Notes under the pieces: model-generated
The model's database searches: none
Seen by the model: the letters and a program-made list of their open reading frames with translations, nothing else
What the model was told of the DNA's origin: nothing
Assembly (NCBI GenBank): GCA_016712105.1
Contig: JADJRU010000049.1
Location: 1 to 64,000 of the forward strand
Direction: 5' to 3'
Source: Ahniella sp.
GTDB lineage: Bacteria; Pseudomonadota; Gammaproteobacteria; Xanthomonadales; Ahniellaceae
DNA: 64,000 nucleotides
In this document: positions 31,170 to 40,145 of the stretch, one piece after another
How positions within the stretch are numbered: the first letter of the stretch is position 1
Layout of the letters: every line of letters starts with the position of its first letter
Position numbers and translations under genes: made by a program

Positions 31170-31706
31170 ATGCACTTGCTGACCAAACTCGTTCTCGGCC
31201 CGATGCTGGCACTGCCGATTGCAGTACTTGCTGCAGAGAACCCGAAGCTTCACGCGCCCAATGTGGTGGTGATCTCGGAAACACTGGTGACCGCCGGACA
31301 ACCTGACCGAGCGTCGCTATTGACGCTGTCGCAGCAAGGCTTTCAGGCGGTCGTGAACCTTGCGCCACCAACGGTGCCGGACGCGGTCACCGATGAGGCT
31401 TCGCTCGTTCGCGACCAAGGCATCGACTACATCAACATTCCAGTGCAGTGGAAGACGCCCACGGAAGCTGATTTCGAGTCGTTTGTCGCAACGATGAATG
31501 GCTTCGCGGGCAAAAAGGTCCTGGTGCATTGCCAAGCGAACATGCGGGCCTCCGCGATGACATTCCTGTATCGCGTCATCGTGGCGAAGGATGACCCGGC
31601 AAAGGCCTTTGAATCCGTCGAGAAAGTCTGGACACCCGAGGGTCCCTGGAAAACACTCGTCAATGAGCAGCTCCACAAACACGAGGTGTCGTTCCAGGTG
31701 CTATGA
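31170..31706 (+). CDS. secreted tyrosine-phosphatase-like protein (DUF442/BLH-type)
   Basis: 178 residues with a signal peptide (about 1-21, ending VLAA). The fold follows the cysteine phosphatase plan: SETLVTAGQP near the N-terminus, a strand FQAVVNLAPP, and the catalytic loop VHCQANMRASA, a CX5R phosphate-binding loop with Cys and Arg both present. This resembles the DUF442 / beta-lactamase-hydrolase-like phosphatase group. Export to the periplasm is predicted. The gene stands alone: divergent from the delta-60 gene upstream, with repeat elements immediately downstream. Substrate unknown. Confidence 0.75.
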   Translation: MHLLTKLVLGPMLALPIAVLAAENPKLHAPNVVVISETLVTAGQPDRASLLTLSQQGFQAVVNLAPPTVPDAVTDEASLVRDQGIDYINIPVQWKTPTEADFESFVATMNGFAGKKVLVHCQANMRASAMTFLYRVIVAKDDPAKAFESVEKVWTPEGPWKTLVNEQLHKHEVSFQVL

Positions 31707-31724
31707 CGGGCAGAATCTGCTTGC

Positions 31725-31808
31725 GACAGTACAAGACCATCCGCGCTTCTTTCGCAGGACACGCCCACACCGTGTTTCCTGTTGGATTCCGGCAAGCTGG
31801 GCTTCGCT
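31725..31808 (+). repeat. MITE-like element, partial copy (right half)
   Basis: Begins with GACAGTACAAGACCATCCGC and ends with the right terminal sequence GGCAAGCTGGGCTTCGCT. It lacks the left half and lies just downstream of the phosphatase-like gene. Confidence 0.6.
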
Positions 31809-31831
31809 GTGTTGGCCTAAGCAGAGCGTGT

Positions 31832-32076
31832 GTAGGCTGGTGCTGAGCAAAGCGAAGCCCAGCTACTTGCCTAAAGTTCCAAACACCCGACAGAAGCCGA
31901 GCTCTCGAGGTCGAAAGAAGCGTGGCCTGTGCAAGCCGAAAAAATCGTGCCCTGTGCGCGATTCAATTACGACAGTACAAAAACCATCCGCGCTTCTTTC
32001 GCAGGACACGCCCACTCCGTGTTTCCTGTTGTTTCGAGACAAGTAGCTGGGCTTCGCTACGCTCAGCCCAGCCTAC
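31832..32076 (+). repeat. MITE-like element, full copy with terminal inverted repeats
   Basis: The left end GTAGGCTGG...AGCGAAGCCCAGCTACTTG is repeated inverted at the right end (CAAGTAGCTGGGCTTCGCT...CCAGCCTAC), giving about 36-bp imperfect inverted repeats around a conserved core. The core carries GAAGCCGAGCTCTCGAGGTC and later CATCCGCGCTTCTTTCGCAG. No coding capacity is evident. Confidence 0.65.
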
Positions 32077-32223
32077 GGCCTATCCTATTGATTCGCCAAC
32101 TTTCTGATATTCCGCACAATTCGGTTACCGGCAATCGGCGCGCGCTTGGCGCTGTCACATTGACGAATCGCCGTTTAGAGAAGGCCCGGATGCCGCGCCT
32201 TCCATCCCGGTCCATCAGGCCTA

Positions 32224-32763
32224 TTACTCTTGCACTGACATACACATGTCAAAGGAGGGCCAGCTTTGCGCCGCCTGTTCAATGGCAGCCTCACATTGCA
32301 TCAATCCGCTGTTGAGGCATGAATTGATCGCTTCGCTTGTATCCAGTTCCGCTCTTCGATACTGCGCGTTGCAGCCCGCTTTGGTGTACGGATCCCACCG
32401 TCCGCTCAAAGCTTCCGCAAGTTCGCCGACGCCCTTTGATTTCGTGAAATCAAAGTATCCCTCTTTCAAGAACATCGAGCCCTTGATTCCAATGCTTGGC
32501 TTGCGGTAACTCACAACGTCGCTGCCTTCCACCGTGTCAAACGTACGATTCAGCGCGCTGATTGAGGTTTTGCCGGTCAAGAAGTCATGGATGAAGAGTC
32601 CGTACCCAACGCGCACGACCAAGTTCCCGTCCTCCAGCTCGACACGCTCAGACAACTGGTCCGCAGGAGTTTCAGCATCTCTGGAATAGGCGACGCTTGA
32701 AAAAACGAACGCCACGACGAAAAGGAACGAAACAACCCGTTTGCCAGCAAGTTTCAGATTCAT
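32224..32763 (-). CDS. small secreted protein between repeat elements
   Basis: 179 residues from ATG 32763, chosen because the signal peptide (MNLKLAGKRVVSFLFVVAFV onward, ending near SVAYS) begins there; a longer in-frame extension looks unprotein-like. The mature part has a beta-rich stretch (NLVVRVGYGLFIHDFLTG) and a C-terminal half with four Cys, likely disulfide-bonded. No family recognised. It is flanked on both sides by copies of the same inverted-repeat element and transcribed opposite to the phosphatase gene, which fits an accessory or recently mobile cargo gene, though that is inference. Confidence 0.6.
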   Translation of the reverse strand: MNLKLAGKRVVSFLFVVAFVFSSVAYSRDAETPADQLSERVELEDGNLVVRVGYGLFIHDFLTGKTSISALNRTFDTVEGSDVVSYRKPSIGIKGSMFLKEGYFDFTKSKGVGELAEALSGRWDPYTKAGCNAQYRRAELDTSEAINSCLNSGLMQCEAAIEQAAQSWPSFDMCMSVQE

Positions 32764-33167
32764 GCATTCACCCAAGTTTGGCTGCTGATGGCTGAAAGCA
32801 TACGCGTGTATTCCTGCCGGATGCAACCGGTCCCGACACGACGCGAACAAACTCGATTTTGCGAGAGCACTCTTCCTTCTACACCGATTCGCGCAATCGA
32901 ACGAATGTGGAAAGCCGCATCCCTTTGGGCCGCTTGCGTTGTCCGTGGTCATTTCGACCCCATCCTCGGCAGGCTTCTATGCGCTGGGTTCGAAGCCAGC
33001 TTCGAGCAACGGATGCAGCCAGGCCATCCGTTGAGGTACAGCACGGCGCAAAGAAGACTGCATCACGGACAGGAGAACATGCGACAAGTACCGCCATAGG
33101 TGCATGACTGGCGCACAATCGGGATGTAATCGAGAATGTCGATTTTACCGTCCGCGAAGTGAAAGAC
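32764..33167. other. intergenic, no gene seen
   Basis: About 400 bp upstream of the small secreted gene. Short ORFs exist on both strands but none has a signal, motif or ribosome site that supports it. Presumably contains the promoter of the gene at 32763. Confidence 0.3.
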
Positions 33168-33368
33168 GCAGGCTGGGCTGAGCGAAGCGAAGCCCAGCTA
33201 CTCGCCTGAAGTTCCGGCCACCCGATAGAAGCCGAGCTCTCGAGGTCCAAAGAAGCGTGACCTGCGCGCGATTCAATTACGACAGTGCAAAAACCCTCCG
33301 CGCTTCTTTCTCAGGACACGCCCACACCGTGATTCCTGTTGGATTCCGGCAAGTAGCTGGGCTTCGCT
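33168..33368 (+). repeat. MITE-like element, full copy
   Basis: The left end (33186-33206, AGCGAAGCCCAGCTACTCGCC shortened by one mismatch from the consensus) and the right end (33348-33368) are inverted repeats of about 21 bp with one mismatch. The core matches the copy at 31832-32076 including GAAGCCGAGCTCTCGAGGTC. Confidence 0.65.
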
Positions 33369-33457
33369 GTGTTGGCTGCGCTGAGCAAAGGCTGTAGGAG
33401 GGCTGGTGCTGAGCAAAGCGGTGCTGTAGGCGCAGCTGAGCAACGTTGCCAGCTCTG

Positions 33458-33641
33458 CAAAGTTCCAAACACCCGATAGAAGCCGAGCTCGAGGTCGAAA
33501 AAGCGTGACCTGTGCACGCCGAAAGAAGCGTGACCTATGCGCGATCCAACTTGCAACAGTACAAAAACCATCCGCGCTACTTTCGCTGGACACGCCCACA
33601 CCGTGTTTCCTGTTGGATTCCGGCAAGTAGCTGGGCTTCGC
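33458..33641 (+). repeat. MITE-like element, partial copy (left end lost)
   Basis: Starts at the conserved GTTCCAAACACCCGATAGAA, contains CATCCGCGCTACTTTCGCTG and ends with GGCAAGTAGCTGGGCTTCGC. The left terminal repeat is absent or degenerate. Lies 90 bp from tRNA-Gln. Confidence 0.6.
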
Positions 33642-33691
33642 CCGCTCAGCACCAGTTCCGGGTTTGCAGGCCCCCGCCTGGCCAATGGCGA

Positions 33692-33727
33692 CAAAAAAGT
33701 TTGGCTCGGCTTTCGCGGGCCTTTTTG
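33692..33727 (-). terminator. probable terminator after tRNA-Gln
   Basis: On the minus strand, just after the tRNA, AAAAAGGCCCGCGAAAGCC leads to an imperfect GC-rich hairpin with a GAAA loop followed after a short interval by TTTTTT. The stem is imperfect. Confidence 0.5.
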
Positions 33728-33731
33728 TTAT

Positions 33732-33805
33732 TGGCTGGGAGACTAGGATTCGAACCTAGATAAACGGAGTCAGAGTCCGTTGTCCTACCGTTGGACGATC
33801 TCCCA
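33732..33805 (-). tRNA. tRNA-Gln (anticodon CTG)
   Basis: On the minus strand TGGGAGA pairs with TCTCCCA to form a perfect 7-bp acceptor stem, followed by discriminator G and an encoded CCA. The anticodon arm is ACGGA-CTCTGAC-TCCGT, giving anticodon CTG. The T arm is CTAGG-TTCGAAT-CCTAG. The D arm (GTCCAACGGTAGGAC) has the usual conserved bases. It lies downstream of rpsI in the same orientation. Confidence 0.97.
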
Positions 33806-33877
33806 ATATTCCGGGAACACGTAGCAGACCGTTGCCAGCCCGGGTGGTACACCCGGGCGAGCGGTACACCGAAGCGA

Positions 33878-34270
33878 TTAGCGCTTCGAGTACTGCGTGG
33901 CGCGGCGGGCTTTGCGCAGACCGACCTTCTTACGTTCGACTTCGCGGGCGTCACGCGTCAGGAAGCCGGCCTTGCGGAGCGGCGACTTCAGCGTTTCGTC
34001 GTATTCGACGAGGGCGCGGGACAGGCCGAGACGGATCGCGCCAGCCTGACCGGTGATACCGCCGCCTTCGACCGTCACGAGGATGTCGAATTTGTCGTGC
34101 ATCTTCACGATGTCGAGCGGCTGACGCACGATCATGCGCGACGTTTCACGACCGAAGAACTCGTCGAGCGACTTCTCGTTAACCGTGATCTGGCCTTTGC
34201 CTGGGCGCAGGAACACGCGGGCAGCGGAGGATTTGCGACGGCCGGTGCCGTAATTCTGTGTGATTGCCAT
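33878..34270 (-). CDS. rpsI: 30S ribosomal protein S9
   Basis: 130 residues from ATG 34270. N-terminal YGTGRRKSSAARVFLRPGKG, central ILVTVEGGGITGQAGAIRLG and the invariant C-terminal GLRKARRATQYSKR identify S9, whose C-terminal Lys-Arg tail reaches the P-site tRNA. The gene follows rplM by 15 bp, the universal L13-S9 pair. Length is standard. Confidence 0.98.
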   Translation of the reverse strand: MAITQNYGTGRRKSSAARVFLRPGKGQITVNEKSLDEFFGRETSRMIVRQPLDIVKMHDKFDILVTVEGGGITGQAGAIRLGLSRALVEYDETLKSPLRKAGFLTRDAREVERKKVGLRKARRATQYSKR

Positions 34271-34285
34271 TCGATTCGCTGCCAA

Positions 34286-34717
34286 TTAGCCGAGGGTGAG
34301 GGCTTGGGGTTGCTGCGCCGTATGCGGATGTTCGGCGCCACGGTAAATTTTGAGCTTGCGCGCCATCGAACGACCCAGCGGGTTCTTCGGCAGCATGCCC
34401 TTCACGGCGATCTCGATCACTCGCTCCGGGTGCGTGGCCAACAGGTCACGCAGGGAGGTGGTGCGCAGGTTGCCGATGTAGCCGGTGAACCGGTGATACA
34501 TCTTGTCCTGCAGCTTGTTGCCGGTAACTGCGATCTTTTCGGCATTGACCACTACGAAGTAATCGCCAGCGTCGAAATGCGGGGTAAAGGTCGGCTTGTG
34601 CTTGCCGCGCAGGCGGAAAGCAAGCTCGCTGGCCAGTCGGCCGAGCGTCTTGTCTGTCGCATCGACCAAATACCAGTCGCGCTTGACGGTTTGTTCGTTG
34701 GCGCTGACGGTCTTCAT
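34286..34717 (-). CDS. rplM: 50S ribosomal protein L13
   Basis: 143 residues from ATG 34717. Signature segments: DWYLVDATDKTLGRLASELA, GDYFVVVNAEKIAVTGNK, the PERVIEIAVKGMLPKNPLG motif and a C-terminal AEHPHTAQQP. L13 is an early-assembly large-subunit protein. First gene of the rplM-rpsI pair; the 120 bp upstream to fmdB would contain its promoter and leader. A longer in-frame extension upstream is not protein-like. Confidence 0.98.
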   Translation of the reverse strand: MKTVSANEQTVKRDWYLVDATDKTLGRLASELAFRLRGKHKPTFTPHFDAGDYFVVVNAEKIAVTGNKLQDKMYHRFTGYIGNLRTTSLRDLLATHPERVIEIAVKGMLPKNPLGRSMARKLKIYRGAEHPHTAQQPQALTLG

Positions 34718-34841
34718 AGGAAACTCGTGGGGTGGGGAAAAAGGCCGGCCAATATAGTTCGAAAAATCGGTTTTGGCAAGACCCGGCGGGTGATGCCTCA
34801 CAAGAAAACGACTGCGCCGAGGGTTCCGGGCTGACAGACAG

Positions 34842-35124
34842 TCACTTGTCGGAGATGGTATCCGGTCCGACCCCGGCTGTCTTCTCGTATCGGCCCTTTT
34901 CCACGCGTTTGTATTGCGTGAAGCCGTGTTTCGAGAAGTGGCTTTCCTTGAGCAGGGTGGCCGCTGCCCCCGGCAACCGCGGGTGCGGAGATGCGCCGAT
35001 GCACCGGGCGCGTGCAGATTGGGCAAAAGCGGATATCGCTGTCGCTCAGGCGCTGCAGCACTTCGAAACCGGCACGGCAGTGATCACAGCTTTCGTCAGT
35101 CGCGACGTATTCGTAGATCGGCAT
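34842..35124 (-). CDS. FmdB-type zinc-ribbon protein, apparent frameshift in the C-terminal half
   Basis: Begins MPIYEYVATDESCDHCRAGF at ATG 35124, the hallmark start of FmdB/CxxC-CxxC zinc ribbons, with the second pair in RFCPICTRPV. After ISAPAVAGGSGH the frame should switch: the next frame gives LLKESHFSKHGFTQYKRVEK and ends GVGPDTISDK at the stop 34842, which matches the ribbon's usual tail. The uncorrected frame runs on to 34798 with unrelated sequence. A one-base slip in the CCC near 34965-34970 explains it. The gene starts 4 bp after rnt stops, so they are cotranscribed. Function of the family is a putative regulatory zinc ribbon. Confidence 0.75.
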
Positions 35125-35128
35125 GAGC

Positions 35129-35800
35129 TCAAAACCTCGCGGATTCGGATTGCGCCAGCGCCGCCTCGGCATGGATACATGCGTCATGGAAGCGTTTCCA
35201 CTGATTCACGATGGCACAGAAAAGTTCGGCCGTTCGTTCGGTGTCGTACACCGCCGAGTGCGCTTCCTCACCTTTCCAGTCCAGGCCTGCCTGAAACAAA
35301 GCCTTCGACAACACCGTCTGACCCAGCGCGAGGCCCGCCAGACTGACCGTATCGAAACACGAAAACGGATGGAACGGACTGCGCTTGTGGCCCGTGCGCC
35401 GGATCGCGGCGTTGACAAAACTGAGGTCAAAATTGGCGTTGTGCCCGACCAGGATGGCGCGCGTACAGCCCGACTGCTTCATGACCTTGCGGATCGGGTT
35501 GAAGATCAGGTCGAGCGCATCCCGTTCGTCACGGGCGCCGCGCAAGGGGTGCGTCGGATCAATGCCGTTGATCTCGAGCGAACGCGGATCGATGTTGGCA
35601 CCCGCAAACGGCATCACATGGGTACTGACCATCTCGCCGGGATAAACAAAGCCGTGCTCATCCATCAACACCGGCACGGCGGCAATCTCGAGCAGGGCGT
35701 CCTGTTCGCAATGAAAGCCACCGGTTTCGACGTCGACGACCACGGGCAAGTAACCACGGAAGCGTTCGCTCAGCGTGGCGGAAAATGAAGTGAGGCGCAT
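35129..35800 (-). CDS. rnt: ribonuclease T (DEDD 3'-5' exonuclease)
   Basis: About 223 residues from ATG 35800. Exonuclease motifs in order: Exo I VVVDVETGGF, Exo II VGHNANFDLSFV and Exo III with H/D in EEAHSAVYDTERTAELF. The segment GARDERDAL and the FHPFSCFDTVSLAGLALGQT stretch fit RNase T rather than DNA polymerase epsilon. RNase T trims the 3' ends of tRNA and stable RNAs. A longer in-frame start exists at 35863 but the shorter one fits family length. Cotranscribed with fmdB. Confidence 0.93.
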   Translation of the reverse strand: MRLTSFSATLSERFRGYLPVVVDVETGGFHCEQDALLEIAAVPVLMDEHGFVYPGEMVSTHVMPFAGANIDPRSLEINGIDPTHPLRGARDERDALDLIFNPIRKVMKQSGCTRAILVGHNANFDLSFVNAAIRRTGHKRSPFHPFSCFDTVSLAGLALGQTVLSKALFQAGLDWKGEEAHSAVYDTERTAELFCAIVNQWKRFHDACIHAEAALAQSESARF

Positions 35801-36034
35801 GTCGGCAGCATATCCGCGCGGTTTCGACAGCCGCAACGACTTTCTTGGGCCTGAGCGATACACCGAACCCGGGTTTCCCCGACTTGTTCAGACTCGCCCT
35901 GACGATGTGATACTGCCTGATCATGATCTCTGAAGCCGGCCAATGGCGTATGCGACGTTGAAAGCGCCTTGCATCCACCCTGACCGCGGTGCAGGAATCC
36001 CCCACATATCGAGCAGTCTCAGGCACCAGATTCC
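35801..36034. other. divergent promoter region rnt / Ser-Thr kinase
   Basis: About 230 bp without a gene. Must hold both divergent promoters; I see no confident elements. Confidence 0.3.
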
Positions 36035-38768
36035 ATGAACAGCGAACAATGGCAACAAGTACGCACACTCTTCGAACGGGCCGTCGCGCTGCCTCGGGAA
36101 GAACGAATCGCGTTCATCGACCGCGAGATCGCGGCACAGGGAATCGATGCAGCGATGCGTGCCCAGGTCCTGGCATTGTTGGCCTCGGACGAGACCGATC
36201 CCGCCGCGGCACGGCCCATGATCGACATGGCACTCGACCTGGTCAAAGAGCTGCAATCGGACAGCGACGGCACTGCAACGGAGTTGCCTCCGGGCACTCG
36301 TTTCGGCCATTGGGAACTGCAACGCGAACTCGGCCGAGGCGGCATGGGCGCGGTGTATCTGGTGGCGCGGGTCGAGAACGATTTCAAGCAGAACGGAGCG
36401 CTCAAGCTGATCCGACCGGGCCTGACTGCTTGAACTGCAACGTCGGTTCCGCGCCGAACGGCGCATCCTCTCGGCGTTGCAACATCCCGGCATTGCCAGC
36501 TTGCTGGATGGCGGCGAAGCAACTGATGGCACTCCCTATCTGGTCATGGAGTATGTCGACGGAACCACGATCGGCGCGTGGTGCGACGAGCAGAAACTCC
36601 CGATTCAGTCCCGATTGAAACTGTTTGTTGATGTGTGTGAGGCCGTGGCCTATGCACATCGGAATCTGGTGGTGCACCGCGATCTCAAACCGTCGAACAT
36701 TCTGGTCGACCGGCACGGACGGGTGAAACTGCTGGATTTCGGCATTGCCAAACTGATCGAACCCAATTCCGAAGCCACAGGCGCCGATCAACGCCTGTTC
36801 ACACCCGAATACGCCGCGCCGGAACAGGTGCGCGGCGAACCGGTCACGACCAGCGTGGATGTCCATGCGCTGGGACTGCTGCTTTACGGCCTGCTGACCG
36901 ACGCCGCGCATTCATCACACAAAAACTCGACCCCCGCCGCCTATGAGCAGGCCATCCTCAACCAGGAGCCGACGCGGCCATCGCAGGCCGTCACCGATGC
37001 CGGGGCTGAAGCCTGCGCACGGGCACAGCTGCGTGACCTGAGCCCTGCCAAGCTGCGCGCACACTTGCGCGGCGATCTTGATGCCATCGTGATGAAGGCG
37101 CTGCGCAAGGAAGCGTCCGAACGATATGCGTCGGTCGAGGCCCTCTCCGAAGACATCGGACGCCATCTGCGCCATGAGCCGGTTCACGCACGACGAGGGG
37201 GGCTGCGCTATCGCGCGCGCCGATTCGTGCAGCGTCATGCTGCCGCGGTCGTGATGGCGTCGGTTGCTGTGCTGTCGCTCGCAGTCGGTCTCGCCGTCGC
37301 ACTGTGGCAGGCCGAGGTTGCCGGTGCGGAGCGTGACAGCGCCCGACGCGCCGCCCTCACATCCGAACGCACCGTGGAATTCCTGCAGGGCCTGTTCAAA
37401 CAAGCAGACCCCTCCGAAAGCCGCGGCCGGACGGTCACTGCCGTCGAGATTCTCGAGAAAGGCGCGCGCACCATTGATCAACAGTTGAATGACGAACCTG
37501 GCGTCCGCGCACGACTGCTGCTCGCCCTGGGTAATGCGCAACTGGGCCTTGGCGAATTCCAGCCAGGGGCCGAACTGCTTGAACGAGGACTGGCCGATGC
37601 GCGCCAGGATGGTGATGTCGTGCTGATTGGCAGCGCCATGGATTACCTCGCCAACGCGCGCATCTGGCAGGGCGATCTGCCCGGCAACGAGGCGATCCTG
37701 CGCGAGGCGCTGACCACGCTTGCACTCCCGGACAACGAAGCCGGTGACCTGGTGCGCGCTCGCCTTGAGGTTCGATTGGGCACACGTCTCACCGGGCGGT
37801 CCGAACACGTGGAAGCAGAACAGTGGTTCCGTCAGGGCATGGCGCGCCAGCAGCGCTGGAAAGGCCGTGTGCAGCCCGAGGTGATCCTGCCGTTCACCTC
37901 GTTGCTGCACGCGACCAATCGTTTCCCCGAAGCGGAAACACTGCTGCGGGAGTCATTGGAGACTCTGCGTCGCGAACGCCCGGATGATCCGCTGCGCGCA
38001 CTGATGGCCGGACAACTCGGCAGCAATCTGGCGCGCCAGGGCAAAAATGCCGAGGGCGTGGTCCTGATTCGTGAATCGATCGCGGCAAGAATTGTCGTCT
38101 ATGGCGAGGACCACCACAGCGTCGATACCGCCCGAAACAACCTGGCCTTGGCGCTCAGCTCGCTGCGCCAATACGACGAAGCCGAACAACTGCTGCGACA
38201 GGGGCTGGCGTCGCGGACCGCACGCCATGGTCCGGGCCATATCAATGTCGCCCAGGGCCAGATGGCCTTGGCAAGTCTGCTGCAGAACACTGAACGACCG
38301 GGTGAGGCCGAGCCCTTGTGGCGTGCGGCCTACGCGACGATCAGTGCACAGTTGGGCAACGAGTCCCGGCCCGCCGCGATGGCCACGATGGGCCTCGGCA
38401 GGTCGCTGCGCGACCTCGGCCGCTTTGACGAAGCATTGGTGCATCTGCAGCACGCGGCGAAAACCAACACGCTGATCGGACCTGCCGCGATGGAAAGCGC
38501 ATCACGGGCGCACGTTGAGGCGTTGCGGGTTCACCTGGCCCGGGGCGATCGCGATCTGGACTGCGACACATTTGCCCAGAATGCGTCGGCTCTGACCGAA
38601 GGCAGCGCACTTTATGGCTATGGCCGCGCAATATTGGGCGCCTGCTGGCGTGACCACGGCGACGCCGTGCGTGGTGAAGCTGCGATCACTGAAGGGATCA
38701 AGATTCTGGCGTCATCAGAGTTCGCGGACCAGGAAGAGCATCTTTATGCCCAATCGCTGCTGCACTGA
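36035..38768 (+). CDS. membrane Ser/Thr protein kinase with TPR domain (apparent frameshift)
   Basis: About 910 residues. The first 130 (MNSEQWQQVRTLFERAVALP onward) are a helical N-terminal segment followed by the kinase start: GRGGMGAVYLV (P-loop) and NGALKLIRPG (ATP Lys). At about 36430 the frame stops (GLTA-stop), and the kinase continues one frame over with LQRRFRAERRILSALQHPGI. Remaining motifs are intact: VHRDLKPSNILV, LLDFGIAKL, YAAPEQVRGE and a DVHALGLLLYGLL. One membrane segment follows (HAAAVVMASVAVLSLAVGLA), then about 400 residues of periplasmic TPR-like repeats. This kinase-TM-TPR plan is common in Xanthomonadales and usually sits beside an ECF sigma factor; none is adjacent here. 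I infer a sequencing indel because all catalytic motifs remain. Confidence 0.85.
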
Positions 38769-38821
38769 GTGCCGGCAGCCTCAACGGCTCTTTTCCTTTC
38801 GGCGAAAACGTGGCTGGTCGA

Positions 38822-39592
38822 TCAGCCCTTGCCCTTCAGTTTGGCAACCAAGGCACGCAGCGTGGATTGGGTTTCTTCGCCAAACCAGGAGTCGACAAAA
38901 TCCTCGGCCGGGAATCGCGCGGGATCGCCCATGAGATCGGCCAGATCAGCACGTGCAATGCGCCGTGTCGTGCTCATCGCCATCGGCGGCAAGGCCAGAT
39001 GCGCGCGACACCAGGCTTCGGCACGCCCGACCACATCACTCACCGGCACCAGCTCGTCGACCATGCCGATCCTGAGCGCATCTTCGCCACTGATCATCGC
39101 GCCCTGCACCATCATTCGCTCGGCCCGATAGGCGCCGATCAGCCGACCAAATGCGGCCTGAATCACGGCCGGCACGGTCAGGCCCACCTGCACTTCATTG
39201 AGGCCGATCCGGAACGGCTTGGCCGGATCGATCGACGCTGCCATGACGCGGTAGTCGCAGAAAATCGACAAGACTGCGCCACCTGCGGGCGAATGACCGG
39301 TGATGGCGGCCACGGCAGGTACCGGCGATCGTGCGATCGCAGCCATGAGGTCGAAGAAGTCACGCCAGAATGCCAGCATTCCGTCCCGATCGAGTTGCAG
39401 CAATGTGACCACGTCCAGGCCCGCCGAGAACATGTTCGGCTGCCCGGACAGGATCATCGCCCTGGCGCCCTCTCCCGGGGCACGACGGACCGCGTCGCGC
39501 AGTTGTGAGGTGAGCTCCGGCGAAATGGCGTTCACCGGCGGACGACTCATGTTGAGTTCCCATACAACGTCACGCTTCTTGACTTCGATCAT
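38822..39592 (-). CDS. enoyl-CoA hydratase/isomerase family protein (ECI1-like)
   Basis: 256 residues from ATG 39592. Crotonase fold with the two oxyanion-hole segments MFSAGLDVVT and GHSPAGGAVLSIFCDYR. The segment RIGLNEVQVGLTVP resembles the IGLNE...G...P stretch of mitochondrial delta3,delta2-enoyl-CoA isomerase and keeps the Glu expected of that activity, so isomerisation of unsaturated acyl-CoA is more likely than hydration. The start ATG gives the conserved MIEVKKRDVVWELN. It is convergent with the kinase gene (53 bp between stops) and divergent from the PCuAC gene. Confidence 0.85.
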   Translation of the reverse strand: MIEVKKRDVVWELNMSRPPVNAISPELTSQLRDAVRRAPGEGARAMILSGQPNMFSAGLDVVTLLQLDRDGMLAFWRDFFDLMAAIARSPVPAVAAITGHSPAGGAVLSIFCDYRVMAASIDPAKPFRIGLNEVQVGLTVPAVIQAAFGRLIGAYRAERMMVQGAMISGEDALRIGMVDELVPVSDVVGRAEAWCRAHLALPPMAMSTTRRIARADLADLMGDPARFPAEDFVDSWFGEETQSTLRALVAKLKGKG

Positions 39593-39710
39593 GAACCTTT
39601 CATCCGGCAGTCGGGTTGAGCCGCGTATCATAGCGGGCAACCCGTGACGTGCTTGCGCCCGCCGCAACCGTTCACACCCATTGTCAATCCAATTCGAGGA
39701 AATCGATCCG

Positions 39711-40145
39711 ATGAAACGCCTGATCCTGATCGTTGCAGCTTGCCTTCTGGCCCTGGCCAGCCACGCCAGCACCGTGCATACGCCGCTGTCGTTCCTCGAC
39801 GGCTGGGTGCGCGCCGCACCATCGGTGGCTAAGGTCATGGCGGGTTACGGCAGGTTGACCAATGCAACGTCAGAGCCATTGCGCATCGATTCACTCTCCA
39901 GCCCCGCATTCGAGCGCGTGGAACTGCACGAGATGAGCATGAACGGTGGTGTGATGAAGATGCGTCGGCGCGATCCGATCACGCTTGAGCCCAACCAGGA
40001 ATTGCCGCTGGAACCGGGCGGCTGGCACCTCATGCTGATCGGACCCAAGACACCGCAGCCTGCGGGGCAGTTGGTGGAAATCGAGATCACCACGGATCAG
40101 GGCGTCTACGTGTTCAGCCTGCCGGTTCGCGAGCCAAAACCATGA
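39711..40145 (+). CDS. periplasmic copper chaperone PCu(A)C
   Basis: 144 residues from ATG 39711, with a signal peptide ending SHA at about residue 20. Ligand motif: VELHEMSMNGGVMKMR (His, Met) and GGWHLMLIGP (His, Met), the H(M)X10MX21HXM pattern that binds Cu(I) for delivery to cytochrome oxidase. The stop overlaps the start of the PhzF gene (ATGA), so they are coupled. Function by family: CuA site or cytochrome oxidase copper delivery. Confidence 0.93.
   Translation: MKRLILIVAACLLALASHASTVHTPLSFLDGWVRAAPSVAKVMAGYGRLTNATSEPLRIDSLSSPAFERVELHEMSMNGGVMKMRRRDPITLEPNQELPLEPGGWHLMLIGPKTPQPAGQLVEIEITTDQGVYVFSLPVREPKP

Noticed and set aside
31713..32090. Coding exons in the repeat zone downstream of the phosphatase
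   Set aside because: Open frames there are translations of the repeated element in several frames with no start signals or motifs.
33732..33805. tRNA-Gln as an integration site
   Set aside because: No direct repeat of the tRNA 3' end and no integrase are visible in the adjacent repeat-rich zone.
34798..34842. FmdB C-terminus running to the stop at 34798
   Set aside because: The sequence in that frame is not zinc-ribbon-like, whereas the next frame restores the expected tail ending at 34842.
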